64,000 nucleotides of DNA from Chloroflexota bacterium (GCA_011523545.1 WTGN01000077.1:52417-116416), one strand, 5' to 3'; counted from the stretch's first letter, positions 1 to 9,299 are shown. Translations and numbers: made by a program. Notes: a model not told the origin generated them from the letters alone.

Positions 1-68
1 GCACGCAGGCTCAGGCGCGGCGCCAATAGGGAGTTATGGGGAATACGGACGTGACAGAGGACAAGCAA

Positions 69-365
69 ATGGACGACAAGCAGGCCGGCTTATACGATGC
101 GATGCGGGCCGTGATCGACCCGGAAATCGGCATGAATATCATTGAGCTGGGCTTGGTACGCGGCGTTGAGGTCGGGGAAGAAAGCGCCCATGTCAATATG
201 ATCATGACGACGCCCTTCTGCCCTTACGCGCCGCAGCTTCTCGAGCAGACCCGCCGCACCGCGCAGGATTTCCTGGGGCTGCCGACGACCATCGAAATGG
301 GCATGGAAATGTGGGATCCCAGCATGATGGAAGAGGGCGCCGCCAGTGATTGGGGCTTGTTCTAA
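69..365 (+). CDS. DUF59/MIP18-family iron-sulfur assembly-like protein
   Basis: A 98-residue protein of the MIP18/DUF59 family (PaaD- and SufT-like), whose members help assemble or insert Fe-S clusters. The family signature is visible as the N-terminal VIDPEIGMNIIELGLV stretch followed by the TTPFCPYAP segment, which carries the only Cys in the expected loop. I place the start at the ATG at 69 because AGAGGA lies 7 nt upstream; an in-frame ATG at 36 would have its purine-rich stretch only 2 nt away. The gene stands alone at the window edge, convergent with the M23 peptidase gene. No suf or other Fe-S genes are visible, so the exact client is unknown. Confidence 0.85.
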   Translation: MDDKQAGLYDAMRAVIDPEIGMNIIELGLVRGVEVGEESAHVNMIMTTPFCPYAPQLLEQTRRTAQDFLGLPTTIEMGMEMWDPSMMEEGAASDWGLF

Positions 366-376
366 GGGCCGGGGCG

Positions 377-2506
377 CTAGGGCCGATGCCTATTGATCCA
401 ATCGCGCGGGTCAATATAATGCTTGACCAACTGGTCATAGTTCATCTTCGGCCAGTTGTAGGGCGCGTTCTCCAGGAGCGTCGTCGCGCTCAAGTCAAAA
501 TGCAGGTGGGGCACGTAGCGACCGAAGGCATCGCTGATTTCGCAGATTCGCTGCCCGCGGGCCACACGCTCGCCGACTGACACGCGCATATTCTGCACAT
601 GGGCGTAACGGCTGTAAATCACCTGCCCCGACGGCTCATAAAGCGGATCGTGGCGAATCACCACCAGATTGCCCCAGACGCCCAGCCTGGCTGCAAAGGT
701 CACGACTCCGCTGGCGCAGGCGTAACAAGCCATTCCTTTGTCTTCATAGGGCCTGCCGAAATTTAAATCCGCGCCCGTGTGGTAAGCCTGCATCGGCGTA
801 CCGATAAAATACAGTTTGCCGAATGGCGAGGCATCCAGCCAGCCCTTTGGCCAGACTCTTTCGCCCGCGCGCTGCTCACTGGTGCCGACCGGCGAATCGT
901 AGCCATCGGCCACATAGACGCCGTTGACTATAGTCGGGCGCGGTCCTCTTGCTGGATCGGGCGCCGGCCGGTAGCCGGGCGGGGTCGTGACGATGCGGCG
1001 GAAGCGGACCGCGTCAAAGGCGATCTCTTTGTCGGTTTCGCCGGTGACGTCGTTGAGGAAAACGCGGCCGGCATTCTCCATGTTCCGGTCCAAATCAAAG
1101 ATGCCAAGCGCCACCCAGGTGTTGCGGTTTCTGTGCTGGTTGATATCCAGCACCACCTCGGTCGTTGTGCCGACAATGCCGTGGACCTTGTAGCGGGCGC
1201 GCGTTGTTGTTGCGCTGCGATTGGGGATGAAGACTGAAATCTCGTAGAGACCATTCTGCGGCAGCTCATCGCGCCATTCGGCCCAGACTTTGCTCGTCCG
1301 CTCTTCGGTTGACGTGAATAGATAATCCCAACCCCAGGTGTTTTGCCGGGCGCTGAATTCGGGCTTGCCGGTGTATGTCCCGCTGCGGAAGCCGGATTTT
1401 GTCGGCAAAATAACCACCTCGTCGGTGAAGTTCTGCTGGATGTCCGATTCTTCGTCGGCTGGCGATGTCGTCAATTCGATCGCCTTGTTGACACCGGCCC
1501 ATTGCGCGATTACGCCATGCCGCCACCAGCTCAAGCCCTTGGCGCCATGCACCTGCACCGACAGGGTATGCGCCTCGGTCTGCTCTGTCGCCGGCGCATT
1601 GCCTTGCAAGACGGGAATGATCGGCTTGTTGAAGCCGCCCCAAACCGTCCAAACTGAAGACAGCGCCTCCTCCGGCGTCACCCTGAATGTTCTCCAGTAA
1701 GTCTGTGGGTGGATGCTGTCAATAAAGGGGCTCCACTCGCCCGGGAAGACGGTGTGATAATGCTGCCGGCGCGGGTCGACGCTCATGCCGATGTGGAAAC
1801 GCGTTCCGAGGCCGCGGCGCAGCTCCAGCATGAAGGGACGGACCGCCTCGGCGCCACCCTGCCAGTAATCGGCGTAAGGCTCGATGTCAAGGATGAGCGA
1901 CTGTACGCCCGGCCGCGAGCAAGCTTCGACGATGATGGCGGCTTCCGCTTGAACATCCAGCCCTTTGGGCACGCACCAGGCGTGGAACTCGAGACCGGCT
2001 GCCGCGCAGGCGCTCACCCACTGGTCGACGCTGTCCGCGCCGCTGATGGACATATCGCTGTTGTCATAGTCGCTCATCCAGTTCGTGCCATTGGTGATTT
2101 TGACCCAGACCTGGCTGACATTTGGCGCATTCGTTTTGAAGTAGCTTAGCAGCTCGCTGGCGTTATTCTGCGGTACAACCGAGCCCTTCCAGTGCCAAAC
2201 CGCCACCTTGCCATCATAAGGCGTCGCTTTGTGTGGCGAGGGCTGCGCGCCGATCGCGTGAATGAATTCGACATAACCGGCGTAGACCCAGCCCTTCAAG
2301 CGGCCCTTCTCGATCCAGATCCAATTGCTGGCCGTCCTGGAATCGGGGTAATAGACAACCAGCGCGTTGTCCATGAGATCGCCGATGTCGCGGTAATTCA
2401 AGCCCGGGCCGCTGCGAATGTTGCTGAGCGCTGATTGCGTATTGGCGACTGCAATCACGCCGCTGCCGGCATCATCAGGCTTCGGGACGGATGAATTGCT
2501 GCTCAC
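377..2506 (-). CDS. SH3b, glycosidase-like barrel, golvesin-like domain and M23 peptidase
   Basis: A roughly 709-residue cell-wall-type protein. In order: an SH3b domain (about residues 25-80, LSNIRSGPGLNYRD), a TIM-barrel region resembling glycoside hydrolases (about 95-330, with LILDIEPY and SIHPQTYW motifs), a golvesin/Xly-type beta domain (about 390-490), and a C-terminal M23/LysM-type metallopeptidase with the zinc motifs HTGAD and HLHFD. M23 enzymes cut peptidoglycan cross-links. No signal peptide is obvious, so the export route is unclear. I chose a GTG at 2506 because AGAGG precedes it by 8 nt; the longer frame opens with a TTG at 2560 without a Shine-Dalgarno sequence. Catalytic activity of the barrel is not established from sequence. 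Confidence 0.8.
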   Translation of the reverse strand: MSSNSSVPKPDDAGSGVIAVANTQSALSNIRSGPGLNYRDIGDLMDNALVVYYPDSRTASNWIWIEKGRLKGWVYAGYVEFIHAIGAQPSPHKATPYDGKVAVWHWKGSVVPQNNASELLSYFKTNAPNVSQVWVKITNGTNWMSDYDNSDMSISGADSVDQWVSACAAAGLEFHAWCVPKGLDVQAEAAIIVEACSRPGVQSLILDIEPYADYWQGGAEAVRPFMLELRRGLGTRFHIGMSVDPRRQHYHTVFPGEWSPFIDSIHPQTYWRTFRVTPEEALSSVWTVWGGFNKPIIPVLQGNAPATEQTEAHTLSVQVHGAKGLSWWRHGVIAQWAGVNKAIELTTSPADEESDIQQNFTDEVVILPTKSGFRSGTYTGKPEFSARQNTWGWDYLFTSTEERTSKVWAEWRDELPQNGLYEISVFIPNRSATTTRARYKVHGIVGTTTEVVLDINQHRNRNTWVALGIFDLDRNMENAGRVFLNDVTGETDKEIAFDAVRFRRIVTTPPGYRPAPDPARGPRPTIVNGVYVADGYDSPVGTSEQRAGERVWPKGWLDASPFGKLYFIGTPMQAYHTGADLNFGRPYEDKGMACYACASGVVTFAARLGVWGNLVVIRHDPLYEPSGQVIYSRYAHVQNMRVSVGERVARGQRICEISDAFGRYVPHLHFDLSATTLLENAPYNWPKMNYDQLVKHYIDPRDWINRHRP

Positions 2507-2607
2507 AGGAGACGCCTCTCGCCGGGCTGTACAAATCGGATAATGGGAGCGCTTTTGCAACTGTCAGTTTACCGCAAAGTCCTGACTTGGCAGGCGGATT
2601 ACGGCGC

Positions 2608-2631
2608 AAAAAAAAGCCGCCCTCGGGCGAC
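2608..2631 (-). terminator. Rho-independent terminator after the M29 aminopeptidase gene
   Basis: On the minus strand GTCGCC and GGCGGC pair (one G-U) around a CGAG loop and are followed by eight T residues. It sits 56 nt after the aminopeptidase stop codon and before the M23 gene start, so it ends the tpx-aminopeptidase transcript. Confidence 0.85.
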
Positions 2632-2686
2632 TCCATTCAGACGAGAGATTGTGCGGGCGAGCTGGTAGCCCGCCCAGAGGAATGCT

Positions 2687-3790
2687 TTAGACGACAAAGG
2701 AGCCGTTGCGGTAGAACAGCTCGCCATCGACGTGGATTTCGCTGTCCTCCCGCATATCGCAGATCATGTCCCAATGCACCGCGCTCTTGTTGCGGCTGCC
2801 CGTCTCGGGATAACCCATGCCGACAGCCATGTGGACGGTGCCGCCGATCTTCTCGTCATAGAGGATCATGCCGGTGAAGCGATTGATGCCGAAGTTTGTG
2901 CCGATGGCGAATTCACCGAGGTAGCGGGCGCCGGCGTCGGTGTTCAGCTGTGCCAGCAGCAGGTCTTCGTTCATCTCGGCGGTCGCGTCGCTCACCGCCC
3001 CATCGACGAACTTCAACTCGATTCCGCTCACTGCCCGGCCGCCGACGATCGCCGGGTAGCTGAAGCGCACCCAGCCGTTGACGCTGTCTTCGACCGGCCC
3101 GGTGAAGATCTCGCCGCTTGGCATATTGCGCCTGCCGTCGCTGTTGATGAAGCTGCGGCCGGCAACGCTCAGTTCGAGGTCGATATGCGGCCCGCGCAGC
3201 TTGATTTGATTCTTGCCCGCCAGGTAATCCACTTTCTGCTGCTGCATTTCGCTGAGCTTGCGCCACTCGGCCGCTGGATCGTCCGCATCGCAAAAGCAGG
3301 CGCCATAGACAAAATCCTCATATTCTTCCAGGCTCATGTTGGCTTCCTGCGCGCTCGCCTGCGTCGGATACAGCGCGCCCACCCAACGGAACTCGCCACG
3401 GGCCGATCGCTCCAGGCGGGTCTGCAAGATCTCGCTCTGCGCCGCCCGCCAGGCCTGTATCCGGCTCGCGCTGATATTGCTCATCGCCCGGGTGTTTTCC
3501 GGCGCGCCAACGCGAATGTAGACATCAGCCTCTTCGGTGTAACGCTTCAGGCTCGGGTCAATCCAGTTCATCTGCTCGTCGCTGGCCCGCCGCAGGAAGG
3601 CGCGCTGCATTTGGTCATCCCCGATCATCAAGCTGGGATGACCGCCGGCGTCGATCACCGCTTCGTACACATCGCGCAGAATCGGCAGTGAACCGCTCTC
3701 GCCCAGAATCCCGACCCAATCGCCCGCCTGCACCGCGGTGGAATAATTCACCAGCAACTGAGCCAGCCTGCGCCGTCTACTATCACTCAT
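2687..3790 (-). CDS. M29-family (thermophilic-type) aminopeptidase
   Basis: A 367-residue metallo-aminopeptidase of family M29 (AmpS/aminopeptidase T type), which removes N-terminal amino acids from peptides in the cytoplasm using a two-metal centre. The conserved C-terminal half is clear: GEFAIGTN, DEKIGGTVHMAVG and VHWDMICDM supply the family's Glu, His and Asp metal ligands. The start is set at the ATG at 3790, which has GAGGAA 4 nt upstream; a TTG at 3820 would overlap the upstream tpx gene. It lies 26 nt after tpx and shares its promoter, and is followed by a strong terminator. Substrate preference cannot be read from sequence. Confidence 0.93.
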   Translation of the reverse strand: MSDSRRRRLAQLLVNYSTAVQAGDWVGILGESGSLPILRDVYEAVIDAGGHPSLMIGDDQMQRAFLRRASDEQMNWIDPSLKRYTEEADVYIRVGAPENTRAMSNISASRIQAWRAAQSEILQTRLERSARGEFRWVGALYPTQASAQEANMSLEEYEDFVYGACFCDADDPAAEWRKLSEMQQQKVDYLAGKNQIKLRGPHIDLELSVAGRSFINSDGRRNMPSGEIFTGPVEDSVNGWVRFSYPAIVGGRAVSGIELKFVDGAVSDATAEMNEDLLLAQLNTDAGARYLGEFAIGTNFGINRFTGMILYDEKIGGTVHMAVGMGYPETGSRNKSAVHWDMICDMREDSEIHVDGELFYRNGSFVV

Positions 3791-3816
3791 GCTATTCCTC
3801 GAATCAATCGGCCGCG

Positions 3817-4323
3817 TCAAGCCAGTTCTTTCGCTTTAGCCAGCGCCGCGTCGAAATCGACTTCATCGCCGATGACCGGCACGTATTCCACATGACGCAA
3901 GACATTGTCGCGGTCGAGCACAAATACCGCCCGCTGGCAAATCCGCCAATCGGTGTCATGCACGCCGTAGTCGTCGGCGAAGGCCATATCGCGTTGTGTG
4001 GAAAGCGTATCCGTATTCTCGATGCCTTCGCTGCCACAGAAGCGGCCCAAGGCGAAGGGCATATCCGCGCTTACCGTCAGCACGACGGTCGCATCCAGCC
4101 CGGCGGCTTCGGCATTAAAGCGGCGCGTCTGATCGGAGCAGACGCCTGTGTCTATCGACGGGATCACGCTGATGATCTTGACCTTGCCGGCGTAATCAGC
4201 CAGCGACCGGCCGCTCAAGTCGTTAGCGATCAAATTGAAATCGGGCGCCGCCGCCCCGACCGCCAACATCTCCTTTTGGATATTGTGTTCGCTGTCGCCA
4301 ACCATCATTCCTTTGCGCGCCAT
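3817..4323 (-). CDS. tpx: thiol peroxidase (2-Cys peroxiredoxin, Tpx type)
   Basis: A 168-residue Tpx-class peroxiredoxin that reduces hydrogen peroxide and alkyl peroxides with thioredoxin-derived electrons. The peroxidatic Cys62 lies in PSIDTGVCSDQTRRFN and the resolving Cys96 in ADMPFALGRFCGSEGI; spacing and motifs match E. coli Tpx. The start ATG at 4323 has a perfect AAGGAGG 7 nt upstream, which rules out the longer frame from 4353. The protein length equals the family norm. It is first in a two-gene unit with the M29 aminopeptidase and is driven by a good sigma-70-like promoter at 4370-4397. Confidence 0.96.
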   Translation of the reverse strand: MARKGMMVGDSEHNIQKEMLAVGAAAPDFNLIANDLSGRSLADYAGKVKIISVIPSIDTGVCSDQTRRFNAEAAGLDATVVLTVSADMPFALGRFCGSEGIENTDTLSTQRDMAFADDYGVHDTDWRICQRAVFVLDRDNVLRHVEYVPVIGDEVDFDAALAKAKELA

Positions 4324-4369
4324 TTCGCCGCCTCCTTCACTTCTCAACATCAAAATCGATTATCATAAG

Positions 4370-4397
4370 ATTATAGGCGCATCACATTGACTATCAA
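4370..4397 (-). promoter_or_regulatory. sigma-70-type promoter for tpx
   Basis: TTGATA (4392-4397) and TATAAT (4370-4375) on the minus strand are separated by 16 nt. The -10 matches the consensus exactly and lies about 47 nt upstream of the tpx start. Confidence 0.7.
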
Positions 4398-4446
4398 GAT
4401 GTTAAACTGAAGTCAAATTGACCGAAGTCGAAAGGAGAGAAGTCCG

Positions 4447-5082
4447 ATGTGGCGCAAGCTAATCATCATCGCCGTCATCGTCGCGATTGTGGCCGTGGCA
4501 TTGGCGGTTACGCGACCCTGGCTGTACTTTGTCAACCGTGAAGTCAACGAGGCATTCCCGGGATTGACAGATGCCCAGCGGGAAGCGGTCGCCAATATGC
4601 CGGAAGACGAGAAACAAGCATTGATCGACATGGCGATGCAAACCCGCAAAATGATGGAAGACACTGCCATCGCGCAGATCGGCGACGACCAGGTCGTGCC
4701 GCAAGCCGAACAGGCGATGCCGCCCGATATGCCCGACGAACCCACCGCGCTTGTCATGGGTTCCTTCATCGAAATCGACCCGATCCACAGCGCTGAGGGC
4801 AGCGCAACTATCTACCAACTGCCAGATGGAAGCCGCGTCTTGCGCTTTGAGGATTTCCGCTCGAAGAATGGGCCGGACTTGCACGTCTACCTGTCCACCG
4901 AAGCGCCGACCAGCACATTCGCCGGGCTAGGCGCTGACGAGATCCATCTGGGCGCGCTGAAAGGCAATGTCGGCAATCAGAACTACGATGTGCCGGCTGA
5001 TATCGACCTGAGCCGGTATCGCAGCGTCGTGATCTATTGCGTGCCCTTCCGCGTCGTCTTCAGCACGGCCGAATTCAGCTAA
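4447..5082 (+). CDS. membrane-anchored DM13-domain protein
   Basis: A 211-residue protein with one N-terminal membrane segment (about residues 5-22) and no cleavage site, so the rest likely faces outward. The C-terminal ~110 residues are a DM13 domain: GSFIEIDPIHSAEGSATIYQ, VLRFEDFRSKNGPDLHVYLS and the final CVPF Cys match the family, which is thought to bind a redox cofactor. The ATG at 4447 is preceded by AAAGGAGAGAAG. It is divergent from tpx and convergent with the amidohydrolase. Function is inferred only from the domain. Confidence 0.85.
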   Translation: MWRKLIIIAVIVAIVAVALAVTRPWLYFVNREVNEAFPGLTDAQREAVANMPEDEKQALIDMAMQTRKMMEDTAIAQIGDDQVVPQAEQAMPPDMPDEPTALVMGSFIEIDPIHSAEGSATIYQLPDGSRVLRFEDFRSKNGPDLHVYLSTEAPTSTFAGLGADEIHLGALKGNVGNQNYDVPADIDLSRYRSVVIYCVPFRVVFSTAEFS

Positions 5083-5094
5083 GGCGGCGAGCGT

Positions 5095-6696
5095 CTAGTC
5101 GAAATCGCGGAAGCGCCACTGGCCGCCGACCATCGTCGCCAAGACCTTGAGCTCGAGGATTTCCTCGGGCTCACTGTCGGCAATGTCGCGGTCAAGCACG
5201 ATCAAATCTGCGAGGAAACCCTCGTCCAGCTTGCCCAGCCGGTCTTCCATGCCCGCGGCATAAGCCGGACCCTGGGTGAAACCAAGCAGGGACTCGTGCA
5301 GCGACAGCTTCGCCTCCGGATGCCAGCCGCCAGCGGGCTGCCCGTTGCGCTCGCGGGTGACGGCGGCGTGGATGCCGAGGAAAGGATCAAGCGGCTCCAC
5401 CGGGGCATCGGAGCCAAATGCCAGGCGCGCGCCATGATTTAGCTGCATGCGCGGATTGTAGGCGTAGGCGGTGCGCTCGCCCCAATAGCGATCGGCCGCT
5501 CCCATATCGGATGTGGCGTGGATCGGCTGCATGGATGCGATCATATCAAGCGCCGCCAGCCGGCCGACGTCGCTGGGATGAATAATCTGAACATGCTCGA
5601 TGCGATGCCGCCGATCGGCGGTGGGCTCGCCTCTGCTGGCTTCTTCGCGGCGCACGCTTTCGAAGACATCAAGGGCGTCATGAACGGCTTTATCGCCAAT
5701 GGCGTGGATGCTTGACGGCAAGCCAAATGCGCTGGCGCGGCTGACGTATTCCACCATTTCTTCTTTATCGACCACCGCCATGCCAAAGTTGTCCGGTTCG
5801 CCCTGGTATGGCGCGAACATCAGCGCGGTCTTCGGCCCCAGGGCGCCGTCAGCAAAGAGCTTGAGCGCGCCAATGCGAATCCAGTCATCGCCGAATCCGC
5901 CGCGTATGCCCGAATCGACCGCGGCATCCAGCCACTGCTGATTGATCTGCTTCAGGACGCGCAGCGAGAGCTCGCCTCGCTCGCGCAGGATTTGCAGCGC
6001 GGCCAGGCATGACGGCTCGTCAAAGTCATGGATCATGGTGATGCCGCAGCGCAGCGCCTGATCTTGCGCTTCGGCCATCATGTCCGCCAGCTGCTCCCCG
6101 GTCGGTTTCGGTATCATGTCGCTGACCAAGTCCATCGCTGTCTCGAGCAAGATGCCGGTGGCGGCGCCTTCCGTATCGCGCAAGATATGACCGCCTTCGG
6201 GGTCCGCCGTGCTCTCGCTGATGCCGGCCCGCTCTAATGCCAGCGAATTGACCCAGGCGGCGTGCCCGCTCTTGGCACTCAAATATACGGGATTCTGCGG
6301 CGCGACTGCGTCAAGGTCGCCCCGGGTCGGGAAGGCGCGGCCAGGCCAAGGCTCCTGCGCCCAGCCCTGCCCGGTCACCCAGTCGCCGGCGGGCGTCTCC
6401 TTGACGCGCTCTCTTACCCGCTCCAGCGCCAGCGCTTTGTCCGGCAGCTCAAAGACATCAACCGAGCGCAGCGCCCGCGCTTGACCCTCCCAATGCAGGT
6501 GGGCGTCCGTCAAGCCGGGCAAGACGGTCTTGCCGTCAAGATTGACGAGGGCTGTATCGGCGCCAGCCAGCCGCTGGATTTCCGCGTTCCCGCCCAGCGC
6601 CACCACGCGGCCATAACTGATGGCCAGCGCTTGCGCTCGTGGCCGCCGCTGGTCCAGCGTGATGATATTGCCGTTGAAAAGCACTGCCTGAATCAT
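5095..6696 (-). CDS. amidohydrolase family protein (Amidohydro_3, YtcJ-like)
   Basis: A 533-residue metal-dependent hydrolase of the Amidohydro_3/YtcJ group. The metal-binding HxH is present in LPGLTDAHLHW near residue 65, HDFDE, SIHAIGDKA and GSDAPVEPLDP follow in the expected order, and the C-terminal segment LGKLDEGFLADLIVLD is typical. Such enzymes cleave C-N bonds in amides or formamides; the substrate here is unknown. The ATG at 6696 has GAGGG 7 nt upstream and lies 3 nt after the stop of the PfkB kinase gene, so the two are co-transcribed. Confidence 0.92.
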   Translation of the reverse strand: MIQAVLFNGNIITLDQRRPRAQALAISYGRVVALGGNAEIQRLAGADTALVNLDGKTVLPGLTDAHLHWEGQARALRSVDVFELPDKALALERVRERVKETPAGDWVTGQGWAQEPWPGRAFPTRGDLDAVAPQNPVYLSAKSGHAAWVNSLALERAGISESTADPEGGHILRDTEGAATGILLETAMDLVSDMIPKPTGEQLADMMAEAQDQALRCGITMIHDFDEPSCLAALQILRERGELSLRVLKQINQQWLDAAVDSGIRGGFGDDWIRIGALKLFADGALGPKTALMFAPYQGEPDNFGMAVVDKEEMVEYVSRASAFGLPSSIHAIGDKAVHDALDVFESVRREEASRGEPTADRRHRIEHVQIIHPSDVGRLAALDMIASMQPIHATSDMGAADRYWGERTAYAYNPRMQLNHGARLAFGSDAPVEPLDPFLGIHAAVTRERNGQPAGGWHPEAKLSLHESLLGFTQGPAYAAGMEDRLGKLDEGFLADLIVLDRDIADSEPEEILELKVLATMVGGQWRFRDFD

Positions 6697-6699
6697 TGG

Positions 6700-7569
6700 C
6701 TAACCCTCTTTCACCATGCGAAGTTCCTGGGCGATTTCATTAGCTGTGGGCGCGCTGGCCAGCCCGCTTCTTGTCACCGAATAAGCGGCCAGGCGCCCAG
6801 CCAACCGCAGCCCGCGCGTCATGTCGCCATTCACAGCCGACAGCGAACCCAAAAGCGAGGCCGCGAAGACATCGCCGGCGCCGGTCAAATCGCGCGCTTC
6901 AACCGCGATGCTCTCGTAGGTCATCGCGCCGCCATCGTGATAATAGGTTCCGCCCGCGCGCCCGTTGGTCACCACCAGATGCCGGCAAACGCGCCGAATC
7001 TCCTCGGTCAATTGTGGAAACTGCTGTGCATCTTCTTCGCTGTAGACAACGATGTCGATCAGCCGCAAGGCGTCTTCATCGAACCAGCGGCGGAACTTCA
7101 CCAGACCGTCAGCGCCCCAGCGCCGCATCAATCCCTGCGGAGTCAGCATGATGGTGGCATTTGGGAAGCCGTGCGCCAGTTCCAGCGGATCGAGCTCGGC
7201 CGCCAATGGACCCAGATGAACATAGCGCACAGCGGTCCATTGCGCTGGCACATCGCGCAAGCGAAGCGGGCTGGCCGTCGCGCGCACGTACTGCCGACGG
7301 CCGGCGTCGCTGTAGACATTTTCGTAGGTCAGAGATTGCTCGCTCGGCACTACCACAGGGCGGCCATAAGACCGCAGGCCTGCGAGCAGCGGTTCATCGG
7401 GGGCGGCGCTGGTTAATATGCCAACGCGATGACCGAAGGCGGCGTAGGTCGGCGCGGCATAGGCCACCGTCCCCCCCAGCATCCGCCCGCCGGGCACCAG
7501 GTCAACCGTCATGTGACCGATGAGAAGAATGTCGATGTTTGTGGTCAATGAAGCGTCTCGTCGGGTCAT
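6700..7569 (-). CDS. PfkB/ribokinase-family sugar kinase
   Basis: A 289-residue PfkB-type carbohydrate or nucleoside kinase. Signature 2 is visible as DLTGAGDVFAASLLG near residue 228, containing the catalytic Asp and anion-hole glycines, and the N-terminal GGTVAYAA corresponds to the substrate-binding glycine motif. The substrate is undetermined. Pseudouridine kinase (PsuK) belongs to this fold and a psuG gene is present at 55249, but distance and divergence make that only a weak suggestion. It precedes the amidohydrolase by 3 nt. No clear ribosome-binding site is seen at the 7569 ATG, so the start is approximate. Confidence 0.88.
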   Translation of the reverse strand: MTRRDASLTTNIDILLIGHMTVDLVPGGRMLGGTVAYAAPTYAAFGHRVGILTSAAPDEPLLAGLRSYGRPVVVPSEQSLTYENVYSDAGRRQYVRATASPLRLRDVPAQWTAVRYVHLGPLAAELDPLELAHGFPNATIMLTPQGLMRRWGADGLVKFRRWFDEDALRLIDIVVYSEEDAQQFPQLTEEIRRVCRHLVVTNGRAGGTYYHDGGAMTYESIAVEARDLTGAGDVFAASLLGSLSAVNGDMTRGLRLAGRLAAYSVTRSGLASAPTANEIAQELRMVKEG

Positions 7570-7624
7570 GCTGGCGCGCCGCCGCCCACAGTGCTTTGCC
7601 GCTATGGGGGGCCGGAAGCGGCGC

Positions 7625-8365
7625 TTATTTGGGCACGATGGTCACTTTGCGCGTCCGCCCTTCCCCCACGCTGCGGGTCGAGACGTCATGCCGGCCGCGA
7701 AGCGTCAGATGGATGATGCGGCGTTCGTTGGCGTGCATAGGCTCCAGCGTGATCGTGCGCCCCTGCTGCACCGCCTGCTTGGCCATGCGCTGCGCCAATC
7801 CGCGCAAGCGATTGGATCGGCTCGTTTTGTAGCCGGCCACGTCCACGCTGATGTTGGCGCGCCGCTCCAGCCGCCGGCTGCATATCAAGCGCACAATGTG
7901 CTGCAAGCAGGACAGCGTTTCGCCGCGGCGCCCAATCAGTCGATTGATGCGTTTGCCCGTCACATTCAGCATCCAGTGCGGCTCTTCGCCCTCGTCGTCA
8001 TCATCGGTCAGATGCACATTGACTTGAGCGTCAAGCCCCATCTTCTCCAAGAGCTCCGTAAGCACTTGCCGCCCGACGGCGGCGTCATCGTCGAGCTCGT
8101 CTTCAGGCACGGCCGGCAGCGCAACAGCATCGCGCCGGTCACGCTCCTCGGGCGCTTCCACTTGCGGCTCTTCGCGTTCGTCGGCTTTGCGCCGCCCAAT
8201 CAATACGATGCGAACCCGCGCCTCGCGCGCGCCAAAGCCAAATAAACCGGTGTTCGGCTCTTCAAGCACTTCAATCATTACATCAGCGGGCTTGGCGTTG
8301 AGTTCCGTCAAACCTTTACTGATCGCCGCATCGACAGAATTGGCGGTTACTTCGATCATTTCCAT
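7625..8365 (-). CDS. jag: Jag/KhpB RNA-binding protein
   Basis: A 246-residue Jag protein (SpoIIIJ-associated, KhpB). It carries an N-terminal Jag_N domain (about residues 1-52, IEVTANSVDAAISKGLTEL), an acidic linker, a KH-II domain containing the GRRGETL loop (about 120-180) and a C-terminal R3H domain including EPMHANERRIIH. KhpB binds RNA and influences cell elongation and division in Gram-positive bacteria. The ATG at 8365 has AAAGGA 8 nt upstream. It follows yidC by 40 nt, the usual yidC-jag order, which supports both assignments. Confidence 0.95.
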   Translation of the reverse strand: MEMIEVTANSVDAAISKGLTELNAKPADVMIEVLEEPNTGLFGFGAREARVRIVLIGRRKADEREEPQVEAPEERDRRDAVALPAVPEDELDDDAAVGRQVLTELLEKMGLDAQVNVHLTDDDDEGEEPHWMLNVTGKRINRLIGRRGETLSCLQHIVRLICSRRLERRANISVDVAGYKTSRSNRLRGLAQRMAKQAVQQGRTITLEPMHANERRIIHLTLRGRHDVSTRSVGEGRTRKVTIVPK

Positions 8366-8405
8366 AGTTCAGGTCCTTTGTCGGTGATGCAAGCGCGGCA
8401 ACTGG

Positions 8406-9299
8406 TTACTTCTTCCGCGGCTTCTTCTTTCTGCGTTTACGCGGCTTTTTGACCGGTTCATCGGGCTCGAGAACGATCTCAACCGGCGCTTCTTCAACTT
8501 GCTTCTTTCGAAAGAGCTTGTCCAATACATTGCGGCCTTGCGGGCTGTATTGAATGATGCCGATCAAATTGGACGCGACAAAGTAAACCGACAAGCCGAC
8601 CGAAAAGGACAAGGAGAAAAAGCCGAACATGATGGGCATGATGGTGGTCATGCTTTTCATCATTTGCGCCTGGCCGCCGGCCGGTTTGTCGTCCTCATCG
8701 TCGTCCTTCTTGGCTGCCTTCTGCCCCGTCGTCGCCATGGTGAGCTTCTGCTGAGCCCAGGTCGTCACCAAGACTAGGAGCGGCAGAATCAGCGAATAAT
8801 GGGGGTTCTCTGTTGGCGCCAGCGTCAAATCCAGCTCGGGCAACAGCCCAGCCAGCTGCGGGATCGGCGTCCACATCCGCTGCAGCGGGATCAGCGAGTC
8901 CAACCCCGGGATCAGCAAGCGCTCTGACAGATCGACCAGTTGGAAGGGCGTAGCCGCCAAGGCAAAAAAGATCGCCTGGTAGAGACCAATCAAAATCGGA
9001 AACTGAATCACCATCGGGAAGCAGCCGCCGACCGGATTGACCTTGTTCTCCTTGTAGAGCTTCATCTGCGCTTGCGAGAGCTTTTCTTTGTCGTTCTTGT
9101 ACTTCTCCTGCAACTTTTTCAGCTGCGGTTGGACCTGCTGCATCTTGCGCGAGGATTCTTGCTGCTTCGCCAAAAGGGGATAAGTCAGGAAACGGATGAT
9201 GACTGTCAATACAACGATCGCCAGGACGATATCCTGGTTCAAGGCGGCATACAACCAGGCCAGGATCGTCACAAACGGATTGAGGATTAAGTCCCACAT
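8406..9299 (-). CDS. yidC: YidC/Oxa1 membrane protein insertase
   Basis: A 297-residue YidC insertase of the short type, with the first segment at the very N-terminus, no large periplasmic domain, and the five-helix Oxa1 core. The cytoplasmic coiled segment (SRKMQQVQPQLKKLQEKYK) with the conserved PxLKxLQEKY pattern and the NPVGGCFPMVIQFPILIGLY segment are diagnostic. The tail is strongly basic (KKPRKRRKKKPRKK), which in other single-YidC bacteria contacts the ribosome. It works with SecYEG or alone to insert membrane proteins. It sits in the rpmH-rnpA-yidD-yidC-jag block. Confidence 0.96.
   Translation of the reverse strand: MWDLILNPFVTILAWLYAALNQDIVLAIVVLTVIIRFLTYPLLAKQQESSRKMQQVQPQLKKLQEKYKNDKEKLSQAQMKLYKENKVNPVGGCFPMVIQFPILIGLYQAIFFALAATPFQLVDLSERLLIPGLDSLIPLQRMWTPIPQLAGLLPELDLTLAPTENPHYSLILPLLVLVTTWAQQKLTMATTGQKAAKKDDDEDDKPAGGQAQMMKSMTTIMPIMFGFFSLSFSVGLSVYFVASNLIGIIQYSPQGRNVLDKLFRKKQVEEAPVEIVLEPDEPVKKPRKRRKKKPRKK

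Noticed and set aside
2732..3691. Long open frame antisense to the M29 aminopeptidase
   Set aside because: It is a GC-bias shadow of a well-supported gene, has no ribosome-binding site and encodes no recognisable protein. The same applies to other long antisense frames, for example 6262-7416 and 37813-39327.
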